From contig DATJHO010000082.1 in the NCBI GenBank assembly GCA_035493835.1, positions 1-64,000 on the forward strand: a stretch of 64,000 nt of DNA, read 5' to 3'. The notes below the pieces were generated by a model. It did not search any database. It had not been told where the DNA came from and saw only the letters and a program-made list of their open reading frames with translations. The position numbers and the translations under genes were made by a program. This document shows positions 34,545-43,426 of this stretch, in pieces. The DNA is from DASZTU01 sp035493835 (lineage in GTDB: Bacteria; Pseudomonadota; Alphaproteobacteria; Rhizobiales; Devosiaceae). Within the stretch, counting starts at the first letter, position 1. Each line of letters starts with the position of its first letter.

Positions 34545-35582
34545 TCAACCCGTCGGAAACAGCCGCCAGCGCTTCGGCCGGAACGAGATCCGGGTCTTTT
34601 CGCCGGCCGGATGGTCGAACGGCAGGTCGATCTCGACCGGCTGCTGCTGGCCGCCGACCTCGAGCTCGACGCGCCGCGTACCGCCGACGCGCCGGCTCGC
34701 CACCACCACGCCGGCGAGCGAGGCTTCGCCCTCGACCAGTTCGACATCGTGGGGACGGAAATAAAGTTGGCCCGCGCCGTCCGCCGCGCCAGCCGAGGAT
34801 ACGCCAATGGCGCGACCGCCGGTCCAGAGTTCTCCGTGCTCGACCATGACCGGCAGCGCGCTCGATTCGCCGATGAAGCCGAAGACGAAGGGCGAGTTCG
34901 GCCGGTCATAGACATCGTCGGGCGTGCCCACCTGCTCGATCTTGCCTTGGCTCATCACCACGAGGCGGTCGGCGAGTTCCAGCGCTTCCTCCTGGTCGTG
35001 CGTCACGAACACGGTGGTGTGGCCGGTACGATCGTGGATTTCGCGCAGCCATTTGCGCAATTCCTTGCGCACCTGAGCGTCGAGCGCGCCGAACGGCTCG
35101 TCCAGCAGCAGCACCCGCGGCTCAATGGCGAGCGCCCGGGCCAGCGCCACGCGTTGCCGCTGGCCGCCCGAGAGCTGGGTGGGGTAGCGCTTTTCAAGTC
35201 CCCCCAGTTGCACCAGTTCGATCAGCTCCATGGCGCGCTTCTTGATCTCCGCCTTGGGGGGGCGGATCGCCCGATCACGGACGCTGAGACCGAAGGAGAC
35301 GTTTTCGAGGATGGTCATGTGCCGGAACAGGGCATAGTGCTGGAACACGAAGCCCACATGCCGCTCCTGCACCGATTTCTGGCTCGCATCCTCCTCGCCG
35401 AAGAAGATCATGCCGTCGGTGGGCGTCTCGAGCCCGGCGATCAACCGCAGCAACGTTGTCTTGCCCGAGCCCGACGGGCCCAGCAGCGCGATCAGTTCGC
35501 CCGAAATGATGTTCAGCGACACATCATTGAGCGCCGGATATTCGGAGAATTCCTTACGGAGATTTTGGACGCGGATATCCAT
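34545..35582 (-). CDS. cysA: Sulfate/thiosulfate ABC transporter ATP-binding protein
   Basis: 345 residues. Walker A GPSGSGKTT is at 35-43, signature LSGGQRQR at 137-144, Walker B LLLDEP at 158-163, then FGALDAQVRKELR, which is typical of CysA. The C-terminal domain has the TOBE-like segment YFRPHDVELVEG. The ATG at 35582 comes 24 bases after cysW ends. It is the last full-length gene of the sulfate operon and is followed by the 24-codon ORF. Confidence 0.94.
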   Translation of the reverse strand: MDIRVQNLRKEFSEYPALNDVSLNIISGELIALLGPSGSGKTTLLRLIAGLETPTDGMIFFGEEDASQKSVQERHVGFVFQHYALFRHMTILENVSFGLSVRDRAIRPPKAEIKKRAMELIELVQLGGLEKRYPTQLSGGQRQRVALARALAIEPRVLLLDEPFGALDAQVRKELRKWLREIHDRTGHTTVFVTHDQEEALELADRLVVMSQGKIEQVGTPDDVYDRPNSPFVFGFIGESSALPVMVEHGELWTGGRAIGVSSAGAADGAGQLYFRPHDVELVEGEASLAGVVVASRRVGGTRRVELEVGGQQQPVEIDLPFDHPAGEKTRISFRPKRWRLFPTG

Positions 35583-35606
35583 CAAGCGGCTTTCATTCGC
35601 CAGCCC

Positions 35607-36515
35607 CTAGTGCCGTTTCGAAGCCGCAAGTTCGGCCCCGAAGCGGAATTCGAGAATGGTCTTGAAGATCAGGGTAACCAGCGCCAGCAGCGCCAGCAGC
35701 GATGCCACCGCGAACGCGCCGGCGAAATTGTATTCGTTATAGAGGATTTCGATCTGCAGCGGCATGGTGTTGGTCACGCCCCGGATATGGCCGGAAATGA
35801 CCGACACCGCCCCGAACTCGCCCATGGCCCGGGCGTTGCAGAGCAGCACGCCATAAAGCAGGCCCCAGCGGATGTTCGGAAGCGTCACGCGCCAAAACGT
35901 TTGCCAACCGCTGGCCCCCAGCGACAGCGCCGCCTCCTCGTCGCCGGAGCCCTGATCCTGCATCAGCGGGATCAGTTCGCGGGCGATGAAGGGGAAGGTG
36001 ACGAAGATCGTCGCCAGCACGATGCCGGGCACTGCAAAGACGATCTGCAGGTTAATCGAATTGAGGAACGGCGCCAGCATGCTGTTGGCCCCGAACAGCA
36101 ACACGTAAATCAGGCCCGCAACCACCGGCGAGACCGAGAACGGCAGGTCGATGAGGGTGATCAGAAACGCCTTGCCGTGAAACTCGAACTTGGCGATGGC
36201 CCAGGCCGCCGCGACCCCAAAGACCAGGTTGAGCGGCACCGCGATCACCGCAACCAGCAGCGTCAGGCGGATCGCCGCGAGCCCGTCGGGCTCGGTGATC
36301 GCCTTCATGAACACGCCCGGTCCCTTGACCAGGGCTTGGGTGAACACCGTCAACAGCGGCAGCAGCAGGATCACGGCCATGAACAGCACGGCGATGCCGA
36401 TCAGCGTATATTTGACGGCGGGCCGCTCGGTGGTGGGCGACACGCGCCGCTTGGGCGCGGGCCGGTTGCGCGCTGGCACCAGCGATGTGGGTGCCGCAAG
36501 CGGATCAGACGCCAT
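35607..36515 (-). CDS. cysW: Sulfate ABC transporter permease CysW
   Basis: 302 residues, six membrane helices. Family segments include DLPFSVSPVVAGLIYVLLFG, EEAALSLGASGWQTFWRVTLP (coupling loop) and ARAMGEFGAVSVISGHIRG, which is diagnostic for CysW/CysT. The ATG at 36515 follows AGGAGGTTCGGCA and overlaps the end of cysT by 11 bases. Confidence 0.95.
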   Translation of the reverse strand: MASDPLAAPTSLVPARNRPAPKRRVSPTTERPAVKYTLIGIAVLFMAVILLLPLLTVFTQALVKGPGVFMKAITEPDGLAAIRLTLLVAVIAVPLNLVFGVAAAWAIAKFEFHGKAFLITLIDLPFSVSPVVAGLIYVLLFGANSMLAPFLNSINLQIVFAVPGIVLATIFVTFPFIARELIPLMQDQGSGDEEAALSLGASGWQTFWRVTLPNIRWGLLYGVLLCNARAMGEFGAVSVISGHIRGVTNTMPLQIEILYNEYNFAGAFAVASLLALLALVTLIFKTILEFRFGAELAASKRH

Positions 36516-37395
36516 TGCCGAACCTCCTGCGACTCCAGGCCTGCAGCAGATTGATGACGAGCAGCATGACGAAGGCGATGACCAGCATCACCGCGCCAAT
36601 CGCGGCGGCGGCGGGCTGGTTGAACTCCTCGAGGCGGATGACGATCAGCAGCGGCGCGATCTCCGATTTGTAGGGAATGTTGGCGGCAATGAAGATCACG
36701 GAGCCGTATTCCCCGACCGCCCGGGCGAAGGCCAGGGCAAAGCCGGTGAGGATCGCCGGCGTCAGCCGCGGCAGGAGGACGCGCGAAATGGTCTGGAAGC
36801 GGTTGGCGCCGAGGGTCGCCGCGGCCTCCTCGATCTCGGCCTCGAGTTCCTCCAGCACCGGCTGCACCGTCCTGACCATGAAGGGCAGGCCGACGAAGAT
36901 CAACGCGATCACGATGCCGGCCGGCGTATAGGCGATCTTGAAGCCGAAATGCCCGGCAAGCGAGCCGATCCAGCCATTCGGTGCATAGAGGGCCGAAAGC
37001 GCGATGCCCGCGACCGCCGTCGGCAGGGCGAAGGGCAGGTCCACCACCGCATCGAGCAGCCGCCGGCCGGGAAAGCTGTAGCGTACCAGCACCCAGGCGA
37101 CGAGCACGCCGAACACGACATTGACCAGCGCGGCAATGAGCGAGGAGCCGAAGCTCGTGGTCAGCGCCGCGACAGTCCGCTGGTCCGAGGCGATCTTCCA
37201 GAATTGCTCGAACCCCAGCGAGCTCGCCTTGAGGACGAGCCCCGCCAGGGGAATGAGTACGATGAGCGTCAGGTAGGTAACCGCAAAGCCCAGCGTCAGC
37301 CCGAAACCGGGGATGACGCTGGGCTTTGCGAAGTGCCAGCCTGGCCGGGGTCGCGCCCCGGCGCCGCTAATTGCCTGGCTTGTAGATCTGGTCAA
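36505..37395 (-). CDS. cysT: Sulfate ABC transporter permease CysT (CysU)
   Basis: About 296 residues, six membrane helices. KPSVIPGFGLTLGFAVTYL opens the first helix as in other CysT proteins; DLPFALPTAVAGIALSALY, EEAAATLGANRFQTISRVLLP and ARAVGEYGSVIFIAANIPYKSE follow. The start is uncertain: no ATG lies at the expected place. A TTG at 37395 is chosen because it follows GGCGGT and overlaps sbp by only 29 bases; a start near 37458 would overlap sbp by about 90. Translation coupled to sbp is likely. Confidence 0.9.
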   Translation of the reverse strand: MTRSTSQAISGAGARPRPGWHFAKPSVIPGFGLTLGFAVTYLTLIVLIPLAGLVLKASSLGFEQFWKIASDQRTVAALTTSFGSSLIAALVNVVFGVLVAWVLVRYSFPGRRLLDAVVDLPFALPTAVAGIALSALYAPNGWIGSLAGHFGFKIAYTPAGIVIALIFVGLPFMVRTVQPVLEELEAEIEEAAATLGANRFQTISRVLLPRLTPAILTGFALAFARAVGEYGSVIFIAANIPYKSEIAPLLIVIRLEEFNQPAAAAIGAVMLVIAFVMLLVINLLQAWSRRRFGNGV

Positions 37396-38398
37396 AGATA
37401 CCGCCGTCTCCAAAGTGCTTGGGGCCGACCTTCGCCCATCCCCCGAAAATCGGATCATCAATAGAGATGAGCGTCAGTTTGGGGAAGCCGCTGAGCAGCG
37501 ACTTGTCGGTCACGAGGTCGGGCTCGGACGGCCTATAGTGGTTCTTGGCCGCCAGGGTCTGCCCCTCGGGCGAATAGAGATATTTCAGGTATTCGGTCGC
37601 TACCGCACGCGTGCCATGGGCATCGACGTTCTTGTCCACGACGGCAACGGGAGGCTCGGCCAGCATCGACTGCGGCGGCACCACGATATCGAACTGATCG
37701 GCGCCAAATTCGTCGAGGGCCAAATAGGCCTCGTTCTCCCAGGCGACCAGCACGTCGCCGATCTGCTTCTGCGCGAAGGTCACGGTCGAGCCACGCGCGC
37801 CGCTGTCGAGCACGGGTGCGTGGCTATAGAGTTGCTTGACGAAGTCTTTTTCCTTGGCCTCGTCATTATTGTATTGCTTGGCCGCCCAGGCCCAGGCGCC
37901 CAGATAGGCCCAGCGCGCGCCGCCGGAGGTCTTGGGATTGGGCAGCACGACCTGGACCCCGTCCTTGATCAGGTCGGGCCAGTCGTGAATGCCCTTGGGA
38001 TTGCCCTTGCGGACAAGAAACACGATGGTGGAGGTGTAGGGCAGCGCCCGGTCTGGCAGCTTGCTCTGCCAATTCTTGTCGATCAGTCCCGCCTTGGCGA
38101 TTCTGTCGACATCGCCCTGCAGCGCCAGCGTCACCACATCGGCGCCGAGCCCGTCGACGACCGCCTGGGCCTGCGCCCCCGAGCCGCCATGCGACTGCTG
38201 GATTTCGACCGTAGAGCCGGGATGCAGCGTCGCCCAGTGCTTGGCAAAGGCGTCGTTGTATTCCTGATAGAGTTCGCGAGTGGGATCGTAGCTGACGTTC
38301 AGAATCTTCTGATCGTCGGCGTGTGCGGTAACGATCCCCGCCAGTCCGATCGCCGCAGCGAACGCCGTAACCGCCAGAATTTGAGCCGTTCTCTTCAT
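37367..38398 (-). CDS. sbp: Sulfate-binding periplasmic protein
   Basis: 343 residues. The signal peptide runs to about residue 27 (GIVTAHA) and the mature protein opens ILNVSYDPTRELYQEYN, the Sbp/CysP hallmark. Binding-site segments SHGGSGAQAQAV, ALQGDVDRIA and NPKTSGGARWAYL are present. The ATG follows AAGGAGGACCTG. First gene of the sbp-cysTWA operon for sulfate or thiosulfate import. Confidence 0.95.
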   Translation of the reverse strand: MKRTAQILAVTAFAAAIGLAGIVTAHADDQKILNVSYDPTRELYQEYNDAFAKHWATLHPGSTVEIQQSHGGSGAQAQAVVDGLGADVVTLALQGDVDRIAKAGLIDKNWQSKLPDRALPYTSTIVFLVRKGNPKGIHDWPDLIKDGVQVVLPNPKTSGGARWAYLGAWAWAAKQYNNDEAKEKDFVKQLYSHAPVLDSGARGSTVTFAQKQIGDVLVAWENEAYLALDEFGADQFDIVVPPQSMLAEPPVAVVDKNVDAHGTRAVATEYLKYLYSPEGQTLAAKNHYRPSEPDLVTDKSLLSGFPKLTLISIDDPIFGGWAKVGPKHFGDGGIFDQIYKPGN

Positions 38399-38432
38399 CA
38401 GGTCCTCCTTGGTGAAGATCAACGTAAATACT

Positions 38433-38447
38433 CTACTGAAAGAGTAG
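38433..38447. promoter_or_regulatory. Short inverted repeat in the sbp promoter region
   Basis: CTACT-GAAAG-AGTAG lies 35 to 49 bases upstream of the sbp start in an A/T-rich patch, a sensible place for a sulfur-responsive regulator or a -10 region. The arms are only five bases, so the call is weak. Confidence 0.3.
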
Positions 38448-38672
38448 GGAATAGCCAAGGCGCCCCATGCCGCATGCCTCGCCGGAAGAAGAAAAGCTTT
38501 CCCGAAACTTTGGTTCCCGGAGCATGGCTCCCTTGCGCGGCGCGATTGGCCGCCGGGTCCTTGAAGAGGGGCGCCCGGCCAAACCCGATTTCCCGACGTC
38601 GTGCCTATCCGTTCAGCCATGGTTCATGTAGCCAAGTTAGGATAGAAAAGAACTCGAACTTGGGTGGACACC

Positions 38673-38981
38673 ATGAAGAAGCTTATCTCCATCGGCGGCG
38701 CCGCGGCCCTCGCCATTGCCCTTTCCCTCTCGGCGGCGTCGCCCTCCGCGGCAGATCCGGCCGGCGCTGCCATCGCTGGCGGCGTGCTCGGCTTTATGGC
38801 CGGCGCGGCTGTCGGTAGCGCAGCAGCCAATTCGCCGCCGCCCCGCCCCTACCATGAAGGCGGCGATTACGCCTGGCGCCGGCATGTCCGCGCCTGCTTC
38901 GACGCCTATGGCCGGGACTACGATCCGCGTACCGACACGTATCTCAGCCGCGGCGGCCATCCGCGCTACTGCCGTCTCTAG
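38673..38981 (+). CDS. BA14K-family secreted protein
   Basis: 102 residues (three more if the GTG at 38664 is used). A signal peptide (about 1-26, ending SPSAADPA) is followed by a Gly/Ala membrane-like stretch and the C-terminal BA14K-like motif HVRACFDAYGRDYDPRTDTY ending in a cysteine. Such proteins are exported lectin-like or immunoreactive proteins of rhizobia and Brucella, of unknown cellular role. It has its own terminator directly after the stop. Confidence 0.82.
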   Translation: MKKLISIGGAAALAIALSLSAASPSAADPAGAAIAGGVLGFMAGAAVGSAAANSPPPRPYHEGGDYAWRRHVRACFDAYGRDYDPRTDTYLSRGGHPRYCRL

Positions 38982-39002
38982 TCGGTAGCCAGCTCTTCGC
39001 GA

Positions 39003-39034
39003 AAAGGCCCGGCGATCCCGTCGGGCCTTTTTTT
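39003..39034. terminator. Bidirectional intrinsic terminator
   Basis: AAGGCCCGGCGATCCCGTCG followed by GGCCTTTTTTT is a GC stem with T-runs on both strands (TTTTTTT in plus, TTTTCGC in minus). It ends the BA14K gene and, on the other strand, the sigma factor gene whose stop codon is at 39034. Confidence 0.88.
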
Positions 39035-40296
39035 CATTCCGGCCTGCCGAGCGCCTGGAGCCGCCGCTCGAGCAGCCTGCGCTCAGCGCCGGACCGCGCC
39101 AGCTCGATGGCCTCCGCATAGGCTGCCCGCGCTTCGTCCAGCCGGCCGAGCCTTGCCAAAAGATCGGCCCGCGCCGCCGGCAGCAGGTAATATCCCGCAA
39201 GCCGGCCGCGGGCGGCAATCGCATCGATGAGGTCCAGCCCGCGCCGCGGTCCATCCACCATTGAAAGCGCCGCGGCCGCGTTGAGTTCGACCACCGGCGT
39301 GGGCTGTAGCCGCACCAATATCTGGTAGAGGCCGGCGATCTGGGGCCAATCGGTTTCGGCAAAGTCTTGCGCCTGCCCGTGCAGGGCGGCAATGGCGGCC
39401 TGGACGGCGTAGGGGCCGGCCGGTGCAGCCCTTTGAAGAGCCGCCTCGACCAGCGCTGCCCCTTCGGCAATGCTGTCCTTGTCCCAGAGTGAACGATCCT
39501 GCTCCTCGAGCAACAGCAATTCCCCTGCCCCGTCATGGCGCCCGGCAAGCCGGGCCGCATGGAGCAGCATCAGCGCCAGCAGCCCCTCAACCTCGACCTC
39601 CTCCGCCAACAACCGATTGAGCAGCCGGCCGAGCCGGATCGCCTCCGCGCAAAGCTCCGGCCGGGTCGGCGCCTCGCCTTGACTCGGGGCGTAGCCTTCG
39701 GTGAACACCAGGTAGATCACCGCCAAAACGCCGGAAAGCCGCTCGCCCAACACCGCCCGCGGCGGCACCTCATAAGGAATCCCAGCGTCGCGAATCTTGC
39801 TCTTGGCGCGGACCAGCCGCTGCGCCATCGTCTCTTCCCCCAGGAGAAAGATGCGGGCGATCGCCGCCGTGGATAGCCCGCAGACCACACGCAAGGTCAA
39901 TGCGACCCGGGCCTCCATGGAGAGGGCCGGATGGCAGCAGGTGAAGATCAACCGCAGCCGGTCATCCGCGATGTCCTCGTCGCCGGCCTCCTCGATAGAC
40001 GGCGCCGATTGCTGCTCGATGGCAGCCTCGGCCCCGAGCAATTTCAGTTTGCCCCTGAGCGCAATCTTGCGGCGCAGCCTGTCGATCGCCTTGTGTCGGC
40101 CGGTATTGACCAGCCAGGCACGCGGATTTGCCGGCAGGCCGGTGCGGGGCCAGGCCTCGAGAGCCGCGGAAATCGCGTCCTGCAGCCCCTCCTCGGCCAG
40201 GTCGAAATCGCCGACGAGGCGGATCAGGGTGGCGAGCACCCGATCCGCCTCGCCGCGAAACACGGCCTCGATGGCGATATGGTCAGGCCCGCCCAA
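39034..40296 (-). CDS. ECF sigma factor with long C-terminal extension (ECF42-like)
   Basis: 420 residues. Sigma region 2 (about 10-78) has the segment DLAEEGLQDAISAALEAWPRTG and region 4 (about 110-165) has LRVVCGLSTAAIARIF. A 240-residue extension (DUF6596/TPR-like) follows, with the segments VYLVFTEGY and LCAEAIRLGRLL and the repeat LLARLGRLDEARAAYAEAI. This layout plus a YCII/DGPF partner defines the ECF42 group. The extension is needed for activity in studied members. No anti-sigma gene is nearby. The start is a TTG at 40296, 14 bases inside the partner gene. Confidence 0.9.
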   Translation of the reverse strand: MGGPDHIAIEAVFRGEADRVLATLIRLVGDFDLAEEGLQDAISAALEAWPRTGLPANPRAWLVNTGRHKAIDRLRRKIALRGKLKLLGAEAAIEQQSAPSIEEAGDEDIADDRLRLIFTCCHPALSMEARVALTLRVVCGLSTAAIARIFLLGEETMAQRLVRAKSKIRDAGIPYEVPPRAVLGERLSGVLAVIYLVFTEGYAPSQGEAPTRPELCAEAIRLGRLLNRLLAEEVEVEGLLALMLLHAARLAGRHDGAGELLLLEEQDRSLWDKDSIAEGAALVEAALQRAAPAGPYAVQAAIAALHGQAQDFAETDWPQIAGLYQILVRLQPTPVVELNAAAALSMVDGPRRGLDLIDAIAARGRLAGYYLLPAARADLLARLGRLDEARAAYAEAIELARSGAERRLLERRLQALGRPE

Positions 40297-40663
40297 AGCG
40301 CTGCAGATCCTCTTGCTGCATCAGGACCATCGGCCGCACTTCAATGGCGCCGTTACGGGCGCCGGGGATACGCGCGGCAAGCCCGGCGGCTTCATCGAGA
40401 TCCTTGGCCTCTACCACATAGTAGCCGGCAAGCTGTTCGCGGGTTTCGGCGAACGGCCCATCGGTCAACAGCGCCTTGCCGTCGCGGACGCGCACCACGG
40501 TTGCGCTCGAGGAGGGATGCAATTGCTCGCCGCCCTTGAACTGGCCGCTCTGAACGATCTCCTGCGTGAACTTGGCGTATTCGGCACGCATCGCTGCCAC
40601 GTCCTCGGGCTTGGCCTCGGCCATGGCGGCCTCGTTCGCGTAAATCATCAACAGGTACTGCAT
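40283..40663 (-). CDS. YCII/DGPF-domain protein, partner of the ECF sigma factor
   Basis: 126 residues. MQYLLMIYANEAAM opens the dimeric alpha-beta barrel fold, and TDGPFAETREQLAGYYVVE gives the domain its DGPF name. The ATG follows CAAAGGAGAAACGA; the longer frame to 40717 is not homologous. It is the first gene of a two-gene operon with the sigma factor. The proteins are thought to take part in the response controlled by the sigma factor, but their chemistry is not known. Confidence 0.88.
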   Translation of the reverse strand: MQYLLMIYANEAAMAEAKPEDVAAMRAEYAKFTQEIVQSGQFKGGEQLHPSSSATVVRVRDGKALLTDGPFAETREQLAGYYVVEAKDLDEAAGLAARIPGARNGAIEVRPMVLMQQEDLQRFGRA

Positions 40664-40755
40664 TCGTTTCTCCTTTGCTGTGGCATCATCTGGTGCCGGC
40701 AATCGGTCGAACGGCAAGTTGCGGATTCGACATTCCGCGTGCGCTTTTTTAGCGC

Positions 40756-43305
40756 CTATTCCTCCGCCCGCAAGAATGCGGCGGGCCGGCTCGATAGCGC
40801 GGACCAGGTAGTCGCGAGCCCGGTGAGGATGGTTGCCAGCATCGCCCCGAACGCCACTTCGACCAAGAGGGCCGGATCGAAGGAGAACTCAAGCTCCAGC
40901 ACGCGGGTAACGATCGCCCAAGCCCCCAGGCTCCCCAGCCCGGCGGCAACCAAGGTCGCGAGCAGCCCCAGAAGGCCATATTCCGCCAGATAGGCGGCCG
41001 CGATCTCCCACCGCGTGGCGCCCAGGACTTTTGCGACCACGGCATCGGCCTCGCGCTGCTTGCGCCCGGCGGCGAGCGCTCCGGCGAGGACGAACATGCC
41101 GGAGACGATGGCGACGCCGCCAACGATCGCCACCGCATTGGCGAGGCTCCCGACCACCGTCGAAATCTGCGCCAGCACATCGCCAACCGGTATGAAGCCG
41201 AGCGTCGGAAAGCTCTTGACCAGCGAGGCCTCGATGAGCCGCTCATCGCCCGGCTTGGCCTTGAGTGACCCCAGATAGGTGGCCGGCGCTGCCTCGATCA
41301 GGCCAGGCGAGAACAGGATGTCGAAGCTGAGGCTGGCGTTTTGCCAATCCACCCGTCGGATATTGGCGATGGTCGCGGTGATCGGCCGCCCGGAGATCGA
41401 AATTTCCATGCTGTCGCCGACCTTGAGGTGGAGCGGCCGGGCGAAATCGTCGTCGAGCGACAGCAAGGGCGGCCCCTTGTAGCCGGGCGCCCACCATTTG
41501 CCCTCCAACAGCTTGTCGCCGGGCGGCAGGTCGTCGCGCCAGGACAAGGGCTGGTCGCCGCCCAAAAGCCGCACCGCGCTGGGATCGAGCCCAGTTAAGT
41601 CAGCCACGGGCTTGCCGTTCAGCTTGGTGATGATGCCGCGCAGGGAGGGCGTGAAGTCGAGCGTCGCCACCCCTCGATCGGTTTTCGCAAAGTCCTGCAG
41701 GGCCGAGACCGTGGGCTTGTCGACATTGATCAGCACGAACGAGGGGGCGTGCATGCTGAGCTGCCCGTTGAGCTGGCCGCGTACGCTTTGCTCGACCAAC
41801 GCCAGCCCCAGCATCAACGCGAGCCCGAGCCCCAGCGAAAGCATGACCGCGGGCGTTGGCGCGCCGGGCCGATAGATGTTGCGGAACGCCATCCGCACGG
41901 CCAATGACGGCAGCGCCGGCAGGCGGCGGACGACAAGCTGGATCAGCCATGCCGCCAGCCGGAGCAGCAGGAAAGCGCCGGCCGCCCCGCCGAGATACCA
42001 GAGCACCAATTGCCAATCATGGGCAACGAGCAGCGCCAGCCCCAGGATGGCGGCGAGGCCGATGACCAGCATTCCCCCCGTCCCCGGTCGCAGCAAGGCG
42101 CGCACGCCGAGCGGGGCGGCGGCCAGGCCCCCGGCCGCGCGAAACAGGGTCGCCGGCCGCAGTCGCGCCGCCCGCAGCAGCGGTAGATAGGCAAAGACGA
42201 AGGCGATCAGCATGCCGAAAGCGGCTGCGACCACCAGCGGTGCCGGATGCAAAGCCGGCGGCAGGTCGATCGAGAGATAGCCGCCAAGCACCGGCAGGAC
42301 CGCCAGCGTCGAGCCGGCGCCGAGCAGTAGCCCGATCACCGTACCCACGGCACCCAGCAGCATGATCTGCACCAGGAAGTGTACGATCATCCGGGCGCTC
42401 GTCGCCCCGAGGCTGCGGAAGGTCGCGATCGACCGCTCGCGGTCCCCAACATAGGCGGAGGCGGCGTTGGATACGCCGATACCGCCGACCAGCAGCGACG
42501 ACAACCCGACCAGCACCAGGAACCGATCGAAAATATCGAGATAGCGCGTGAGATTGGCGGTCACCTCGCGCGGCGAGCGCACCTGCCAGCCGACGTCGCC
42601 GAACTGCTTGCGAATGGCGGCCGCGGCCTCGTCGTAGCTGTGATCGCCAAGGTCGATCTTGTAGCGATAGCGGGCGAGCACGCCGGGCTGCAGGACGCCC
42701 GTCGACGGCAGGCTTGCGGTCGACACCAATACGGTTGCGCTGATGGCAAAGCCACGCGCCGCCTGGTCCGGCAATGCCTCGAGCGTGCCCCTGAGGGCAA
42801 AGTTCTGGTTGCCGATGCGGACCGTGGCGCCGGGCTTGACGCCCAGCCGGTCGAACAGCAGCGGGTCGGCGACCGCACCGAAAACGCCGTTTTCGGGAGC
42901 CAGCAGCGATGCGAGAGACTGCGGACCACCAGATGCCGGCGCCACATCAACCGCACCAACCAGCGGATAGGCGGCATCGACAGCGCGAACGGAGATCAGC
43001 GCGCTTTTGTCACCGATAGTCGCCCGCGAGGTGATCTCGATCACCTCCGTCACCTTGCCGAGACTGGAAAACAGGGAAAGCTCCTGTGGCGTCGCCTCGC
43101 GATAGCCGATCGAGGCTTCCAGGTCGCCGCCCAGGAGGCTGCGCGCATTGCGCCCGATCGCATCGCCAAGCGAAGCGCCGATCGAGCCGACCGCGGCGAT
43201 GGTCGCGACCCCGAGCGCGAGGCAGACCAGGAGCACGGCAAACTTGCGAAAATCGAATTTCAGGTCGATGAGCGCGACGCGCAGCCAGCTGCGGAGATCG
43301 ATCAT
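40756..43305 (-). CDS. FtsX-type ABC transporter permease (YbbP-like)
   Basis: 849 residues with two FtsX units: an N-terminal helix, a large periplasmic domain, four helices near the middle, a second periplasmic domain and a C-terminal three-helix bundle. The opening LRVALIDLKFDFRKFAVLLV and GGIGVSNAASAYVGDRERSIATFRSLG are YbbP hallmarks. In most relatives a small ATPase (YbbA) is encoded between this gene and tesA. Here only 121 non-coding bases separate them, so the ATPase is absent from the locus. Confidence 0.88.
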   Translation of the reverse strand: MIDLRSWLRVALIDLKFDFRKFAVLLVCLALGVATIAAVGSIGASLGDAIGRNARSLLGGDLEASIGYREATPQELSLFSSLGKVTEVIEITSRATIGDKSALISVRAVDAAYPLVGAVDVAPASGGPQSLASLLAPENGVFGAVADPLLFDRLGVKPGATVRIGNQNFALRGTLEALPDQAARGFAISATVLVSTASLPSTGVLQPGVLARYRYKIDLGDHSYDEAAAAIRKQFGDVGWQVRSPREVTANLTRYLDIFDRFLVLVGLSSLLVGGIGVSNAASAYVGDRERSIATFRSLGATSARMIVHFLVQIMLLGAVGTVIGLLLGAGSTLAVLPVLGGYLSIDLPPALHPAPLVVAAAFGMLIAFVFAYLPLLRAARLRPATLFRAAGGLAAAPLGVRALLRPGTGGMLVIGLAAILGLALLVAHDWQLVLWYLGGAAGAFLLLRLAAWLIQLVVRRLPALPSLAVRMAFRNIYRPGAPTPAVMLSLGLGLALMLGLALVEQSVRGQLNGQLSMHAPSFVLINVDKPTVSALQDFAKTDRGVATLDFTPSLRGIITKLNGKPVADLTGLDPSAVRLLGGDQPLSWRDDLPPGDKLLEGKWWAPGYKGPPLLSLDDDFARPLHLKVGDSMEISISGRPITATIANIRRVDWQNASLSFDILFSPGLIEAAPATYLGSLKAKPGDERLIEASLVKSFPTLGFIPVGDVLAQISTVVGSLANAVAIVGGVAIVSGMFVLAGALAAGRKQREADAVVAKVLGATRWEIAAAYLAEYGLLGLLATLVAAGLGSLGAWAIVTRVLELEFSFDPALLVEVAFGAMLATILTGLATTWSALSSRPAAFLRAEE

Positions 43306-43426
43306 GGCGGCGTCACCGTGCTAGCTTCCCGCGGCATGCTTCTCGCCATGAGCCTCAGCCTGCCATATTTGCAGCGCCGTGGCGCTATCATCTTCTTGTC
43401 ACATAGGCACGGAAAGAGTCGCCACA

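Noticed and set aside
34416..36554. 712-codon open frame on the plus strand
   Set aside because: It is exactly opposite cysA and cysW, its translation is rich in His, Arg, Gln and Asp as expected of an antisense frame in GC-rich DNA, and it matches no family.
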